Shown: positions 28,522 to 38,996, numbered from the stretch's first letter. The stretch is DNA of 64,000 bases from Caballeronia jiangsuensis (GCA_000648925.1 JFHF01000001.1:248001-312000); one strand, 5' to 3'. The notes: generated by a model from the letters alone, not told the origin. A program made the numbers and translations.

Positions 28522-29168
28522 CGACTCAGGTCCTTTTCATCCGGCACGGCGAGACCGACTGGAATCGCATCAAGCGCATTCAGGGGCATATCGACATTCC
28601 GCTGTCCGAGCACGGCTTTCTGCAAGCCGAACAGCTCGGAGCACGCCTTGCTCGCGAAGGCCGCATCGACGCGGTTTATTCGAGCGATCTGCAACGCGCG
28701 CAGCAAACGGCGCGTCCTTTTGCGGATGCTTTGGGGCTCGAATTGCGTTTGTCGGAAAAATTGCGCGAGCGATTCTACGGCGCGTTTCAAGGCCACGACA
28801 GCGATGAGATCAACGATAAATTTCCCGCTGAATACGTCGAATGGCAGACGCGCGATCCTGGTTTTTCACCGCCCGGCGACGGCGAATCGCAGCGCGTTTT
28901 TTATCACCGCGTCGTGCATGCGATGGAACCGATCGTTGCCGCGCATCCGGGCGGGCGTATCGCGGTCGTCGCGCATGGCGGCGTGCTCGATTGCATTTAT
29001 CGATTCGCGATGAAGCTGTCGCTGCAGGAACCGCGCATGTGGCCGCTGCTCAATTGCAGCGTCAATGTGGTGGAGTATGAGGGCGGCGGCGCGACCGTTG
29101 TTTCGTGGGGCGATGTCAGCCATCTGACCACGGATACTGACGACGACAACTTGCGCAAGCGCGCCTAG
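28518..29168 (+). CDS. histidine phosphatase family protein (phosphoglycerate mutase-like)
   Basis: This is a 216-residue member of the histidine phosphatase clan. The phosphohistidine motif RHGET is at residues 9-13, the arginine and glutamate of [15 protein letters not shown] are in place, and the second histidine is in [11 protein letters not shown]. It resembles GpmB/CobC-type broad phosphatases rather than glycolytic mutase, because the substrate-lid region is short. The substrate is unknown. It overlaps dtd by four bases and ends convergent with ruvB, sharing four bases with it at the stop codons. Confidence 0.87.
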   Translation: MTTQVLFIRHGETDWNRIKRIQGHIDIPLSEHGFLQAEQLGARLAREGRIDAVYSSDLQRAQQTARPFADALGLELRLSEKLRERFYGAFQGHDSDEINDKFPAEYVEWQTRDPGFSPPGDGESQRVFYHRVVHAMEPIVAAHPGGRIAVVAHGGVLDCIYRFAMKLSLQEPRMWPLLNCSVNVVEYEGGGATVVSWGDVSHLTTDTDDDNLRKRA

Positions 29169-30226
29169 CTGTTACTCGTATCCCAAAGATCCCGAATCGG
29201 CCCTGCATCCGGCGCAGCAATACCAAAGTGCCGATAAGTAAGCATAGTCGCGACGCGGCCGCGCGGCGTGCGCTGCAAAAACCCTTGCTGGATCAGATAC
29301 GGCTCCAGCACGTCCTCGATCGTATCGCGCTCCTCACCGATTGCCGCGGCGAGATTGTCCACGCCGACCGGCCCGCCGTCGAACTTGTGCAGGATCGCTT
29401 CGAGCAGCTTGCGGTCCATCAGATCGAAGCCGACAGGATCGACATCGAGCATCTTCAGCGCGCGATCGGCGACATCGGAGGTAATCATGCCGTCCGCTCT
29501 GACTTCGGCGTAGTCGCGCACCCGGCGCAGCAGGCGGTTCGCGATCCGCGGCGTGCCACGCGAGCGCTTCGCGATTTCCAGCGCACCCTCGGGCACGATC
29601 TCGGCCTTCAACAGCGACGCCGACCGCGCCACGATACGCGCCAGCTCACTCGCGTTATAAAACTCCAGCCGCGACACGATGCCGAAGCGGTCGCGCAACG
29701 GATTCGTCAGCATGCCTGCGCGCGTGGTCGCGCCGACGAGCGTGAACGGCTGCAGATCCAGCTTCACGCTGCGCGCGGCCGGTCCTTCGCCGATCATGAT
29801 GTCGATCTGATAATCCTCTAACGCCGGATACAGGATTTCCTCGACGACCGGAGAAAGCCGGTGAATCTCGTCGATGAACAGCACGTCGTTCGCTTCGAGA
29901 TTGGTGAGGAGCGCCGCGAGATCGCCCGCGCGCTCAAGCACCGGGCCGGAAGTCTGCCGCAGGTTCACGCCCATTTCCCGCGCGATGATATGCGCGAGCG
30001 TCGTCTTGCCGAGACCCGGCGGCCCGAACAGCAGTACGTGATCGAGCGCTTCGGAGCGCCGCTTGGCCGCTTCGATGAAGATTTCGAGCTGCCCGCGCGC
30101 CTTTTCCTGCCCGATGTATTCGTCGAGCTTGTGCGGGCGCAGCGCGCGCTCGAACGCTTCCTCGTTCGGCGAGACGGGCTTGGCCGAGATGACGCGTTCG
30201 GCGGCGAGTTTGTCGGTTTCGATCAT
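29165..30226 (-). CDS. ruvB: Holliday junction branch migration ATPase RuvB
   Basis: This 353-residue AAA+ motor drives branch migration with RuvA. Walker A, GPPGLGKT, is at 68-75. Walker B is in [11 protein letters not shown], sensor 1 in [20 protein letters not shown] including the arginine finger region, and a winged-helix domain ends the protein ([18 protein letters not shown]). The order on this strand is ruvC, ruvA, ruvB, with ruvB last. A 56-base gap separates ruvA from ruvB. The promoter and any SOS box should lie ahead of ruvC; I did not find a LexA site. Confidence 0.97.
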   Translation of the reverse strand: MIETDKLAAERVISAKPVSPNEEAFERALRPHKLDEYIGQEKARGQLEIFIEAAKRRSEALDHVLLFGPPGLGKTTLAHIIAREMGVNLRQTSGPVLERAGDLAALLTNLEANDVLFIDEIHRLSPVVEEILYPALEDYQIDIMIGEGPAARSVKLDLQPFTLVGATTRAGMLTNPLRDRFGIVSRLEFYNASELARIVARSASLLKAEIVPEGALEIAKRSRGTPRIANRLLRRVRDYAEVRADGMITSDVADRALKMLDVDPVGFDLMDRKLLEAILHKFDGGPVGVDNLAAAIGEERDTIEDVLEPYLIQQGFLQRTPRGRVATMLTYRHFGIAAPDAGPIRDLWDTSNS

Positions 30227-30282
30227 GGGTCGATTGTACAGCGAGGTTTCTCGCGGCGAAGCTGGCCGAACGGCCTAGGCCG

Positions 30283-30864
30283 TCACGCCTTCGAGAGCGC
30301 CTTCAGCGCCAGCTTGATGCCTTCGGACACCCCCGTTCCCGCCGGCACGTTCTTGACGGCGGCGAGCGCTTCCTTCTCGGAATAGCCGAGCGCGAGCAGC
30401 GCGTTGAGGATATCGGATGCGTGATCGGACTGTGAAACCGTGCCCGCGATCGCGCCGAGATCCGCGCCGAGCTTGCCTTTCAGTTCGAGCAGCAGCCGCT
30501 CCGCCGTCTTCTTGCCGATGCCGGGCACGCGCGTGAGGCGCGCGGCGTCCTGCGTCGTCACGGTCTGTGAGAGTTCGTGCACGCTCATGCCCGAAAGCAC
30601 CGCCAGCGCCATCCGCGCACCGATGCCGCTGATCTTCAGCAACTCGCGGAACGTCGAGCGTTCCTGCGCGGTGAGAAAGCCGTACAGCAGATGCGCATCC
30701 TCGCGCACGATCAGTTGCGTGAGCAGCACGACTTTTTCGCCGGCGTTCGGCAGGTTGTAGAACGTGCTCATCGGCACGTCGATTTCGTAGCCGACGCCGT
30801 TGCAATCGACGAGCAGGTGCGGCGGATTTTTTTCCAGCAGAACGCCGGCGATGCGACCGATCAT
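30283..30864 (-). CDS. ruvA: Holliday junction binding protein RuvA
   Basis: This 193-residue protein binds four-way junctions as tetramers and loads RuvB. The N-terminal OB fold starts [20 protein letters not shown]. Tandem helix-hairpin-helix motifs are visible at [19 protein letters not shown] and [22 protein letters not shown]-terminal three-helix domain that contacts RuvB ends ALKALSKA. It lies 33 bases downstream of ruvC. Confidence 0.96.
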   Translation of the reverse strand: MIGRIAGVLLEKNPPHLLVDCNGVGYEIDVPMSTFYNLPNAGEKVVLLTQLIVREDAHLLYGFLTAQERSTFRELLKISGIGARMALAVLSGMSVHELSQTVTTQDAARLTRVPGIGKKTAERLLLELKGKLGADLGAIAGTVSQSDHASDILNALLALGYSEKEALAAVKNVPAGTGVSEGIKLALKALSKA

Positions 30865-30897
30865 GTGATTGAACCAGGAAAAGTGTTATTGGCCTTA

Positions 30898-31440
30898 TCA
30901 GCCGATGAGCCTGCCGCGCCGCACGCGCAAGCCTTTCTTCGCAAGCCCCGGCGCGATGCCGCCCAACGCCGCGAGACCGGTGCCCCCGTGCGCGTGACAG
31001 ATGGCCATACCGAGCGCGTCGGCGGCGTCGGTGCCCGGCACGCCGGAGAGGCTCAAGAGACGCACGACCATTTGCTGCATCTGTTCCTTCGTCGCACGTC
31101 CGTAGCCGACGACGGCCTGCTTCAACTGCAACGCCGTGTATTCCGCGACCGGCACGCCGCTCGCGACGAGCCCGCAAATGGCCGCGCCGCGCGCCTGCCC
31201 GAGCAGCAGCGTCGATTGCGGATTCACGTTGACGAAGACTTTTTCGATCGCGGCTTGATCCGGATTGTGCTGCGCGATAAGTGTCGAGATACCGCTGAAG
31301 ATGGTGTTCAGACGCGAAGGCAAGTCGGCATCGGCCGTCTTGATGACACCGCTCGTCACGTAAGTGAGCGTGTGCCCCGTCTTGTCGATGATGCCGAAGC
31401 CCGTCACGCGCAGGCCGGGGTCGATGCCTAGGATTCTCAT
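30898..31440 (-). CDS. ruvC: Holliday junction resolvase RuvC
   Basis: This 180-residue endonuclease cuts Holliday junctions symmetrically. Acidic catalytic residues are visible: Asp7 in [11 protein letters not shown], Glu in [12 protein letters not shown], and the C-terminal acidic pair in [19 protein letters not shown]. The start at 31440 is chosen because MRILGIDPG is the invariant RuvC beginning; the frame is open 24 bases further. It is the first gene of ruvCAB and follows the purH terminator. Confidence 0.96.
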   Translation of the reverse strand: MRILGIDPGLRVTGFGIIDKTGHTLTYVTSGVIKTADADLPSRLNTIFSGISTLIAQHNPDQAAIEKVFVNVNPQSTLLLGQARGAAICGLVASGVPVAEYTALQLKQAVVGYGRATKEQMQQMVVRLLSLSGVPGTDAADALGMAICHAHGGTGLAALGGIAPGLAKKGLRVRRGRLIG

Positions 31441-31467
31441 TCGTTCGCGATGCGCGTAGTCCAAATC

Positions 31468-31505
31468 AAAAAGGCCTGCTTGCGCCGTTCTAGCGCAAAC
31501 AGGCC
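31468..31505 (-). terminator. purH terminator
   Basis: GGCCTG and TTGCGC (31473-31485) pair with GCGCAA and CAGGCC (31493-31505), each side having one unpaired base. On the minus strand the stem is followed by TTTTT (31468-31472). It separates purH from ruvCAB. Confidence 0.82.
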
Positions 31506-31528
31506 AATCTTAAATGAAGCAGACGGGA

Positions 31529-33094
31529 TTAATGACGGAAATGACGCGTACCGGTGACGATCATCGCGACATTGTGCTCGTCGGCGGCGGCGATCACTTC
31601 ATCGTCGCGCATGGAGCCGCCCGGCTGGATCACGCAGGTCGCGCCCGCATTCACGACGACATCGAGGCCGTCACGGAACGGGAAGAACGCATCCGATGCC
31701 ACCGCCGAGCCGTTCAGCGTCAGACCGGCGTTCTGCGCTTTGATGCCCGCGATGCGCGCCGAATCCACGCGGCTCATCTGGCCCGCGCCGACGCCGAGCG
31801 TCATGCCGCCGCCGCAGAACACGATCGCATTCGACTTCACGTATTTCGCGACGCGCCACGCGAACATCAGATCGTCCATTTCCTTCGGCGTGGGGTGGCG
31901 CTTCGTCACGACGCGCAGTTCGTGCGGCTGCACGTTCTTCGCATCGAGCGATTGCACAAGCAGGCCGCCGCCGACGCGCTTCAGATCGAACGTGTTGTGA
32001 CCGTCGCCGAGCGCGATCTGCAACAGGCGCACGTTCTGTTTCGCCGCGAACACGGCGCGGGCCGCGTCGCTGAACGACGGCGCGATCAGTACTTCGACGA
32101 ACTGCTTCGCGACCGCTTGCGCGGTGGCTTCATCGACTTCGCGATTGAACGCAATGATCCCGCCGAACGCCGAGGTCGGGTCCGTCTTGAACGCCTTTGA
32201 GTACGCCTCGGCCGAATCTGCGCCGACGGCCACACCGCACGGATTCGCGTGCTTGATGATGACGCACGCGGGCGCATCGAACGTCTTCACGCATTCCCAC
32301 GCGGCATCGGAATCGGCGATGTTGTTGTACGACAGTTCCTTGCCCTGCAACTGCTCGTAGTTCGCGAGCGCGCCGGCGGGCACGGAAAGGTCGCGATAGA
32401 ACGCCGCGCTCTGATGCGGGTTCTCGCCGTAGCGCAGATCCTGAACCTTCTCGAACGCCATGTTGAAGGTCGCCGGATACGTGTTGCGGCTCGCATGCTG
32501 CAACTCTTCGGTGAGGCTCGTCAGATAGTTCGTGATCGCGCCATCGTATTGCGCGGTGTGCGCGAACACTTTCGTCGCGAGACGGAAGTTCGTCTTGTAG
32601 CCGACGGCATTATTGTTCGCGCGCATTTCGTCGAGCACGGCGGCGTAATCGGCCGGATCGACGACGACCGTCACGTCGCGATGATTCTTCGCCGCCGAGC
32701 GCAGCATGGTCGGGCCGCCGATATCGATGTTCTCGATCGCGTCTTCCAGCGAGCACTCTTCCTTCGACACCGTCTGCACGAACGGATAAAGATTGACGAC
32801 CAGCAGGTCGATGGTCGGAATATCGTGCTTTTCCAGCGCAGCCATATGCTCGGGCAGGTCGCGGCGCGCGAGAATTCCGCCATGAACCTTCGGATGCAGC
32901 GTCTTCACGCGCCCGTCGAGCATTTCCGGGAAGCCGGTGTAGTCGGCGACCTCGGTCACGGGCAGGCCCGCGTCGGCGAGCAGTTTCGCGGTGCCGCCGG
33001 TCGAGAGGAGCTTGACGCCGAGCGCCGACAGCGATTTGGCGAAATCGACGATGCCGGATTTGTCGGAAACGGAGAGGAGCGCTTGCTTGATCAT
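31529..33094 (-). CDS. purH: bifunctional AICAR formyltransferase / IMP cyclohydrolase
   Basis: This 521-residue enzyme performs the last two steps of purine synthesis, formylation of AICAR and ring closure to IMP. The N-terminal methylglyoxal-synthase-like cyclohydrolase domain spans about 1-195 ([22 protein letters not shown], then [16 protein letters not shown]). The transformylase domain follows with [14 protein letters not shown] and [13 protein letters not shown], where the KHANPCG lysine and histidine are catalytic. The start at 33094 is preferred to 33103 because [12 protein letters not shown] is the family start. It follows fis by 64 bases. Confidence 0.97.
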   Translation of the reverse strand: MIKQALLSVSDKSGIVDFAKSLSALGVKLLSTGGTAKLLADAGLPVTEVADYTGFPEMLDGRVKTLHPKVHGGILARRDLPEHMAALEKHDIPTIDLLVVNLYPFVQTVSKEECSLEDAIENIDIGGPTMLRSAAKNHRDVTVVVDPADYAAVLDEMRANNNAVGYKTNFRLATKVFAHTAQYDGAITNYLTSLTEELQHASRNTYPATFNMAFEKVQDLRYGENPHQSAAFYRDLSVPAGALANYEQLQGKELSYNNIADSDAAWECVKTFDAPACVIIKHANPCGVAVGADSAEAYSKAFKTDPTSAFGGIIAFNREVDEATAQAVAKQFVEVLIAPSFSDAARAVFAAKQNVRLLQIALGDGHNTFDLKRVGGGLLVQSLDAKNVQPHELRVVTKRHPTPKEMDDLMFAWRVAKYVKSNAIVFCGGGMTLGVGAGQMSRVDSARIAGIKAQNAGLTLNGSAVASDAFFPFRDGLDVVVNAGATCVIQPGGSMRDDEVIAAADEHNVAMIVTGTRHFRH

Positions 33095-33158
33095 GATGAA
33101 CACTGAAACCGAAAAGGGAAACCAGGCCGGACCAAGGCGCGCGCCTCAGTCCGCAGAA

Positions 33159-33392
33159 TCAAATCAATCCGTGCTGCTGAAGCTTCTTGCGTAAGGTGTT
33201 GCGGTTGATGCCGAGATACTCGGCAGCGAGCGATTGGTTTCCGCCCGCCTGCTCGAGCACCACTTCGAGCATCGGTTTTTCCACGCACGAAATCACCATG
33301 TCGTATACGTCGTGCGGGTTGGAGCCGTCCAGGTCCTGGAAGTAGTTGTCGAGGCTCTGGCGGACGCATTGTTCGATGTTATGTCTGCTCAT
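33159..33392 (-). CDS. fis: Fis family DNA-binding protein
   Basis: This 77-residue Fis-type protein is a nucleoid-associated DNA-bending regulator in its characterised relatives. The C-terminal helix-turn-helix GGNQSLAAEYLGINRNTLRKKL is nearly identical to that of NtrC-type proteins and enteric Fis. The N-terminal beta-hairpin arm is shorter than in E. coli (98 residues), as is usual in betaproteobacteria. The start at 33392 overlaps the dusB stop by four bases, matching the dusB-fis operon of E. coli. Confidence 0.93.
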   Translation of the reverse strand: MSRHNIEQCVRQSLDNYFQDLDGSNPHDVYDMVISCVEKPMLEVVLEQAGGNQSLAAEYLGINRNTLRKKLQQHGLI

Positions 33393-34483
33393 GCGGCAAT
33401 CAGTCGGTCTGTCGTGTTGTTGTTCCCGCCGCACGATTCTTCCCCGTCCGCGTCTTCGGCGTCACCGGACTCGTCCACATAGACGAGGCGGTCCGACAAC
33501 GCCTTTTGTGCGTCAAAGAATTCGTTGACAGCGAGCAATTGTTCTTTGGTCGTGTCCAGCGTATTCATCCGGTGCCGGAAGGTGTTGGCGCCGGAAAGGC
33601 CGCGAGTGTACCAGCCGATATGCTTGCGCGCAGTCCGTACGCCCGTGAATTCCCCATAAAAGGCGTAGTGATCTTCGAGGTGCTCGTTCATCACCTGCTG
33701 GATCTCGTCGATGCGCGGCGGCGGCAGGCGCTCGCCCGTCTTCAGAAAATGTTCGATTTCGCGAAACAGCCACGGACGACCCTGCGCCGCGCGGCCGATC
33801 ATGATGGCGTCGGCGCCGGTCGCGGCGAGCACGTCGCGCGCTTTTTCGGGCGTCGTGATGTCGCCGTTCGCGACGACGGGAATGGTCACCGACGCCTTCA
33901 CGGCCGCGATGGTGTCGTACTCCGCGTCGCCCTTGTAGAGATCGGCGCGCGTGCGGCCGTGGACGGTAAGCATCGAAATGCCCGCTTCCTGCGCGATCCG
34001 CGCGATGGTCAGCGCGTTCTTGTTCTCGCGATTCCACCCCGTGCGAATCTTGAGCGTGACGGGCACGGCGTCCGGACCCACGCCGACCGCCTGCACCACG
34101 GCTTCCACGATGCGCGCGACGAGCGGTTCGTTCTGCAGCAGCGCCGACCCCGCAGCGACGTTGCACACCTTTTTCGCCGGACAGCCCATGTTGATGTCGA
34201 TGATCTGCGCGCCGTTCGCGACATTGTGGCGCGCGGCTTCCGCCAGCATCTGGGGATCGGCCCCGGCGATCTGCACCGAGATCGGCTCGACCTCGCCCGC
34301 GTGATTCGCGCGGCGCATGGTCTTCTCGCTTTTCCACAACTGCGCGTTCGACGCGACCATCTCCGACACCGCGTAGCCCGCGCCCATGCGCTTGCAGAGC
34401 TGCCGGAACGGGCGGTCGGTGACGCCTGCCATCGGAGCGACAAACAGGTTATTGCGCAGAACGTGTGGACCGATCGTGGGCAT
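33389..34483 (-). CDS. dusB: tRNA-dihydrouridine synthase B
   Basis: This 364-residue FMN-dependent reductase makes dihydrouridine in the D-loop of tRNA. The flavin barrel starts VAPMAGVTDRPFRQLC. The catalytic cysteine lies in the INMGCPAKKVCNVAAGSAL region, and GRAAQGRPWLFREI binds phosphate of FMN. A C-terminal helical domain of about 80 residues is longer than usual and ends in an acidic, asparagine-rich tail (GDAEDADGEESCGGNN), which is probably unstructured. It is co-transcribed with fis, which it precedes. Confidence 0.95.
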   Translation of the reverse strand: MPTIGPHVLRNNLFVAPMAGVTDRPFRQLCKRMGAGYAVSEMVASNAQLWKSEKTMRRANHAGEVEPISVQIAGADPQMLAEAARHNVANGAQIIDINMGCPAKKVCNVAAGSALLQNEPLVARIVEAVVQAVGVGPDAVPVTLKIRTGWNRENKNALTIARIAQEAGISMLTVHGRTRADLYKGDAEYDTIAAVKASVTIPVVANGDITTPEKARDVLAATGADAIMIGRAAQGRPWLFREIEHFLKTGERLPPPRIDEIQQVMNEHLEDHYAFYGEFTGVRTARKHIGWYTRGLSGANTFRHRMNTLDTTKEQLLAVNEFFDAQKALSDRLVYVDESGDAEDADGEESCGGNNNTTDRLIAA

Positions 34484-34694
34484 GAAGGCTAAACGATCCG
34501 CGCTGCGTTTCCGGCGAAAGCCGGGTCAGGCGGATGCAACGTTGCTTAAGGGGAAACGCATATTTTAACGCGAAGAGCGTGCTGAATTTAAGAGCAATCG
34601 CATGCAAGTCTTTAAATCTTCTATGAAAGAAGGCGCGTTCATAGAGGATAAGTTCCTTCGTTTAGTGCAGACGGTTGCCTTTTTCCGTGCCGGA

Positions 34695-35891
34695 TCAACG
34701 TCGCTGGCCGAACATCATCTGCCGGGCGAGTGCGGATTTCACCGGCGGAAGGAACTCGAGCGCGGTGAGGGCGAGCCCGCGCATCGCGGCCAGCGGCGGG
34801 AAATCGACCGTGAAGATGCGCGCGAGCGTGTCCGTGGCGCCGATCGTCAGGCGCCGGTCCAGCGCGCGGCGCTGCGCGAAACGGGCGAGGGCGAGCGGGC
34901 GCGGGCCGTCGGCGGACAACGCGTCGGTGAGTGCGAGCGCGTCGCGCAAGCCGAGGTTCAGGCCCTGACCCGCGACCGGATGCAGCGTCTGCGCGGCATT
35001 GCCGATGGCGACGGTGCGCCGGTCGACGAGCACGTCGAGCGCGGTCAGGCCGAGCGGGAACGCCGCACGCGACGCGATGCGCGTGAAGCGGCCCATGCGC
35101 GTGCCGAAGGCGGCGCCGAGTTCGGCGAGGAAAGTGTCGTCGTCGAGTTGCATGCGGCGTGCGGCTTCGTCGGGCGTGCAGCACCAGACGAGCGAGTAGT
35201 CCGCGTGACGCTGGCCGCCGCATGGCAGAAGTGCGATCGGCCCTTCGCTGGTGAAGCGTTCCCACGCAACATTCGCGCGCGGATCCGACACGCTCACCGT
35301 GCCGACGATGGCCGTCTGCCCGTAATCCCGCGCGCGGCGCTCGCCGGGCGCGGTCACATCGCTCTTCTGGTACAGACCGCCTTCGGCATTCACGAGCACT
35401 TTCACGCGGATCGTGCGCTCGCCGCCCGGCGACTGCAGCGGCAGCGTGACGCCGTCGTGATCCTGCAGCGGCGCGAGGGCGGAGGTATCGGTACACCAGT
35501 CGACGTTGGTCGCGCGCACCGCATCGGCGAGCGCGCCGACGAGCGAGCCGTAGCGCACTACATAGCCCAGTTCGGGCAATTCGTGCTCGTCGTGCTCGAT
35601 CAGCGTGCGGCCGAAGTGTCCGCGCTGCGACACGTGAATGCGGCGGATCGGCGTGGCGTCACCGGGGAAGCCGAGCGGCTGGAGCATCACGCGGCTGCCG
35701 TGCGACAGCGCGAGCGCGCGCGGATCGCTGGCGGCGGCATCGGGCGTGCGCGCGTCGATCAGCGCGATGGAGAGCCGCGAGGTCGCGCTGCGCCGCGCGA
35801 GCCAGCCGGCGAGCGCGAGCCCGACCGGCCCTGCGCCGACGATGGCGATGTCGTAGTCGAAATGCGGTTCGATGCCTTGGACGTCGCTCAT
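34695..35891 (-). CDS. ubiH: UbiH/UbiF family FAD-dependent hydroxylase
   Basis: This 398-residue flavoprotein monooxygenase is of the ubiquinone-hydroxylase family, which hydroxylates the polyprenylated ring during ubiquinone synthesis. The FAD-binding Rossmann motif GAGPVGLALAGWL is near residue 18. DPRALALSHGSRVMLQPLG is the UbiH family signature, and the second FAD motif VAIGNAAQTLHPVAGQGLNLGLRDA lies near 300-325. It follows pepP by two bases, the same pepP-ubiH pairing as in E. coli, which supports the symbol. The exact ring position hydroxylated is inferred from that synteny, not proven. Confidence 0.88.
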   Translation of the reverse strand: MSDVQGIEPHFDYDIAIVGAGPVGLALAGWLARRSATSRLSIALIDARTPDAAASDPRALALSHGSRVMLQPLGFPGDATPIRRIHVSQRGHFGRTLIEHDEHELPELGYVVRYGSLVGALADAVRATNVDWCTDTSALAPLQDHDGVTLPLQSPGGERTIRVKVLVNAEGGLYQKSDVTAPGERRARDYGQTAIVGTVSVSDPRANVAWERFTSEGPIALLPCGGQRHADYSLVWCCTPDEAARRMQLDDDTFLAELGAAFGTRMGRFTRIASRAAFPLGLTALDVLVDRRTVAIGNAAQTLHPVAGQGLNLGLRDALALTDALSADGPRPLALARFAQRRALDRRLTIGATDTLARIFTVDFPPLAAMRGLALTALEFLPPVKSALARQMMFGQRR

Positions 35892-35893
35892 GT

Positions 35894-37291
35894 TCAGTTT
35901 GCGTTTGAATCGCGCATCAGCGCTTCGATCTCGTCGGCGGCGACGGGCACCTCGCGCGTGATCAGCTCGCAGCCGTTTTCCGTGACGATGGCGTCGTCCT
36001 CGATGCGGATGCCGATGTTCCAGTACTGCTCCGGCACATCTTCGGCGGCGCGCACGTAGAGGCCCGGTTCGACCGTGAGTGCCATGCCGGGGGCGAGCAT
36101 GCGCCACGGACGCGCGCCTTGCTCGTCGAGCGGACCGTCGGCCTCGCGATACTCGCCCGCGTCGTGCACGTCCATGCCGATCCAGTGCCCCGTTCGATGC
36201 ATGTAGAAGCGCGCGTAGGCGCGTTGCGCGAGGACATCTTCGACGCTGCCGAACTTTGTCCTGTCGAGGATGCCGGTATCGAGCAAACCTTGCGACAGCA
36301 CTTCCAACGCCGCCTGATGCGGTGCGTCGAAGCTCACGCCGGGGCGCGTCGCGTCGACCGCTGCGGCCTGGGCCGCGAGCACGATGTCGTAGAGCTCGCG
36401 CTGCGCGGGTGTGAAGCGGCCGCTCGCGGGGAACGTGCGCGTGATGTCGGACGCGTAGCCGTCGAGTTCGCACGCGGCGTCGATGAGGATCAGGTCGCCG
36501 TCGCGCGCGATCGCGTTCCCCGCCGGATAGTGCAGCACGCAAGCGTTCGCCCCCGCCGCGACGATCGATCCGTATGCGGGCGCCTGCGCGCCGTGTCGGC
36601 GGAACGTGTAAAGCAGTTCGGCTTCGATCTCGTACTCGCGCATGCCGGGGCGACATGCGCGCATCGCTCGGCGATGCGCTTCGGCCGAAATCGATGCCGC
36701 GCGGCGCATGATGGCGATTTCATGTGCGTCTTTCACGAGGCGCATCTCGTCGAGAATCGGCAGCAAATGCTCCGCGCTGGCGGGCGCGCGCACGCCGGTG
36801 CGACTCTGCGCGCGCACGGCAGCAAGCCAGTCGCGCACTTGCGCATCGAGTTCTTCCGATGTGCCCAGCGCGTAGTGCAGCGCGGGTTTGTCGGCGATCA
36901 GCCGGGGCATTTCCTCGTCGAGCGCGCTGATGGGGAACGCGGCGTCGAAACCGAAGGCGTCGCGCGCGGCGTCCGGGCCGAAGCGAAAGCCCTCCCACGT
37001 TTCGCGCTCCGCGTTTTTCTCACGGCAGAAGAGGATCGATGCGGGCTCGCCTTCCTTCGCGCTCGCGTTCAGGACGAGCGTCGCCTCGGGTTCGTTGAAG
37101 CCCGTCAGATAGTAGAAGTAGCTGTCGTGACGGAAAGGGTAGTCCGTGTCGCGGTTGCGCATGACTTCGGGCGCGGTAGGCACGATGGCGACGCCGCCGC
37201 CTCGCGCACGCAGCGCGGCAAGCACGCGCTCGCGGCGCGCGCGGTAAATATCGACGGCGATGGGACTGGCGAGTTCGGTCGGTGAGTTCAT
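35894..37291 (-). CDS. pepP: Xaa-Pro aminopeptidase (aminopeptidase P)
   Basis: This 465-residue metallopeptidase removes N-terminal residues preceding proline. An N-terminal creatinase-like domain (about 1-180, with NRDTDYPFRHDSYFYYLTGF) precedes a pita-bread domain. Metal ligands can be assigned to the aspartate in ILIDAACELDGYASDITRTFP, the histidine in HRTGHWIGMDVHD, and the glutamates in LTVEPGLY and GIRIEDDA. It is the first gene of the pepP-ubiH pair. Upstream, 37292-37467 contains a perfect 16-bp palindrome. Confidence 0.95.
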   Translation of the reverse strand: MNSPTELASPIAVDIYRARRERVLAALRARGGGVAIVPTAPEVMRNRDTDYPFRHDSYFYYLTGFNEPEATLVLNASAKEGEPASILFCREKNAERETWEGFRFGPDAARDAFGFDAAFPISALDEEMPRLIADKPALHYALGTSEELDAQVRDWLAAVRAQSRTGVRAPASAEHLLPILDEMRLVKDAHEIAIMRRAASISAEAHRRAMRACRPGMREYEIEAELLYTFRRHGAQAPAYGSIVAAGANACVLHYPAGNAIARDGDLILIDAACELDGYASDITRTFPASGRFTPAQRELYDIVLAAQAAAVDATRPGVSFDAPHQAALEVLSQGLLDTGILDRTKFGSVEDVLAQRAYARFYMHRTGHWIGMDVHDAGEYREADGPLDEQGARPWRMLAPGMALTVEPGLYVRAAEDVPEQYWNIGIRIEDDAIVTENGCELITREVPVAADEIEALMRDSNAN

Positions 37292-37393
37292 GCGCCGATT
37301 GTAGCGCCGGCTTCGCGATCACGGCATCTGGCCAATCGGCATAGGCCGAAACGCATCCGGGACGACGCCGTATTGCCCGTCAATCTGCCTATG

Positions 37394-37409
37394 CCATTCG
37401 GCCGAATGG
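37394..37409. promoter_or_regulatory. 16-bp perfect palindrome upstream of pepP
   Basis: CCATTCGGCCGAATGG lies about 105 bases ahead of the pepP start. Nearby, GGCATAGGC at 37338-37346 and GCCTATGCC at 37387-37395 form another inverted repeat. The segment may be an operator or the 3' structure of the upstream methyltransferase message. Confidence 0.3.
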
Positions 37410-37467
37410 TTTCACGCGCGCCGCCGCTGCATACTTGTTTCGAAGGAGGCGCGGACGGCGGCGCGGC

Positions 37468-38772
37468 TCATTCGCCAGCGGGACGATTGCGCACGCTGCC
37501 CGCGATCAGATCGAAGCGGAACAGGCGGCATTCGAGCGCGCCATTGAAAAGCGGCGTCTTCGTCGATTCACGCAGCCGCAACAGGCCCGGCAGCTTGCGG
37601 TCGGACGTGAGCACGTATGCACGCCAACCGGGAAAGCGCTGCTTCAGCGCGTTGCCGAACGAGACGAAGAATTCCGTATCGGCCGGATCGGGCTGCGCGC
37701 GGGCGAATGCGTCGTCGTCCTCGCGGCGGGAACGCGGCGTATCGCGGATCTCGCCGCGCGGACCGCGCCCGCGCACTTCGATCCGCTCGCCATACGGCGG
37801 ATTCGCGAGAAGGATGCCCGGCGCGTCGGTCGGCGGGACCATGTTGCGGGCGTCGATCTGCTTGAGCGACAAATCGGTGATGCCTGCGCGGCCCAGGTTC
37901 GCGCGCGCCTTTTCGAGCATGTCGCCGGAAATGTCGCTGCCGAAGATGCTCAACTCGGCTTGCGTGGCGCGGGCGGCACGGCGTTGTTCGAGAGCGGCCG
38001 TCTTGAGCTTTTGCCACATGCCCGGATGAAACGGCTTGAGCTTTTCGAAGCCGAAACGCCGGTCGTTGCCCGGCGCGATGTTGAGCGCGGTTTGCGCCGC
38101 TTCGGCGAGGAAGGTGCCGCTGCCGCACATCGGATCGAAAAGCGGCGTGCCGGGGGTCCAGCCGGTGAGGCGCAGGATGCCGGCCGCGAGATTCTCGCGT
38201 AGCGGCGCGGCGCCTTTGTCCAGACGCCAGCCGCGCTTGAAGAGCGGTTCGCCGGAGGTGTCGAGATAGAGCGTGCACTCGTTCACCGTGAGGAACGCGA
38301 ACACGCGGACGTCGGGCTGCGCGGTATCGATGCTCGGACGCGCGCCGGCGACGTCGCGCAGGCGGTCGCAAACGGCGTCTTTCACGCGCAGCGTCGTGAA
38401 TTCGAGGCTCTTCACCGGCGATTTGATCGCGGTGAGATCGACGCGCATCGTCTGGCTGGGCGTGAACCATTGCTCCCAGCGTTGGCGATGCGTGAGTTCG
38501 TAGATGTCCTGCTCGCTGCGATACGGGCCTTGCGCGACCTTCAGGAGCACGCGGCTCGCGATGCGCGAATGCAGGTTCGCCGCCATGCCCGCGACCCAGC
38601 CGCCCCGGAAATGAACGCCGCCGGGCACTTGCGCGCCGACGATCAGCGATCCGCCGCCCGACAGCGGCGCGTTCGCCACATGACGCTCTCCGATCTCCGA
38701 AAGCTCGGCGGCGAGCGGCGCTTCGAGACCGCGCGGGCAGGGGACAAACCAGTCGAAGAGTGGGGAGGACAT
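37468..38772 (-). CDS. THUMP-domain class I SAM-dependent RNA methyltransferase (RlmL-like N-terminal half)
   Basis: This 434-residue protein is predicted to methylate guanosine N2 in RNA. An N-terminal ferredoxin-like plus THUMP region (about 1-160) binds RNA. The catalytic part has LFDPMCGSGTFLAEAAQTALN as the SAM-binding loop and NPPYGERIE as the catalytic NPPY motif. It corresponds to the first half of E. coli RlmL; the second methyltransferase half is absent, as usual for this stand-alone group. The start at 38772 is chosen from the conserved MSSPLFDWFVPCPRGLE; upstream sequence in the open frame is not conserved-looking. The rRNA target is inferred. Confidence 0.88.
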   Translation of the reverse strand: MSSPLFDWFVPCPRGLEAPLAAELSEIGERHVANAPLSGGGSLIVGAQVPGGVHFRGGWVAGMAANLHSRIASRVLLKVAQGPYRSEQDIYELTHRQRWEQWFTPSQTMRVDLTAIKSPVKSLEFTTLRVKDAVCDRLRDVAGARPSIDTAQPDVRVFAFLTVNECTLYLDTSGEPLFKRGWRLDKGAAPLRENLAAGILRLTGWTPGTPLFDPMCGSGTFLAEAAQTALNIAPGNDRRFGFEKLKPFHPGMWQKLKTAALEQRRAARATQAELSIFGSDISGDMLEKARANLGRAGITDLSLKQIDARNMVPPTDAPGILLANPPYGERIEVRGRGPRGEIRDTPRSRREDDDAFARAQPDPADTEFFVSFGNALKQRFPGWRAYVLTSDRKLPGLLRLRESTKTPLFNGALECRLFRFDLIAGSVRNRPAGE

Positions 38773-38950
38773 GAGCTGCTTTGAGGGACGTTTAAAGGCG
38801 GTATTGTACGCGCGTGCTTCACTTGGCCCGGACGTCGTCGCTCCAGGCAAACGAACCCGCGGTTTTGCGATGGCGACGGATGCGAACCGTCGGCCGCTCG
38901 TTTCCGTCCGGCCGAATTCGGAAAGTTCGTCTGTTGCAACGTCGGCTAGA

Positions 38951-38992
38951 TCTCCAGAGTTTGATTTGGCGAAACCCGCCAATCAAAGGAGA
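38951..38992 (+). promoter_or_regulatory. hairpin that can sequester the ribosome binding site of the 72-residue protein
   Basis: TTTGATTTGGCG (38960-38971) pairs with CGCCAATCAAA (38977-38987) with one bulged T. TCTCC (38951-38955) can also pair with the ribosome binding site GGAGA (38988-38992). In the folded state the site is occluded or at the stem base, suggesting conditional translation. Confidence 0.45.
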
Positions 38993-38996
38993 TTCC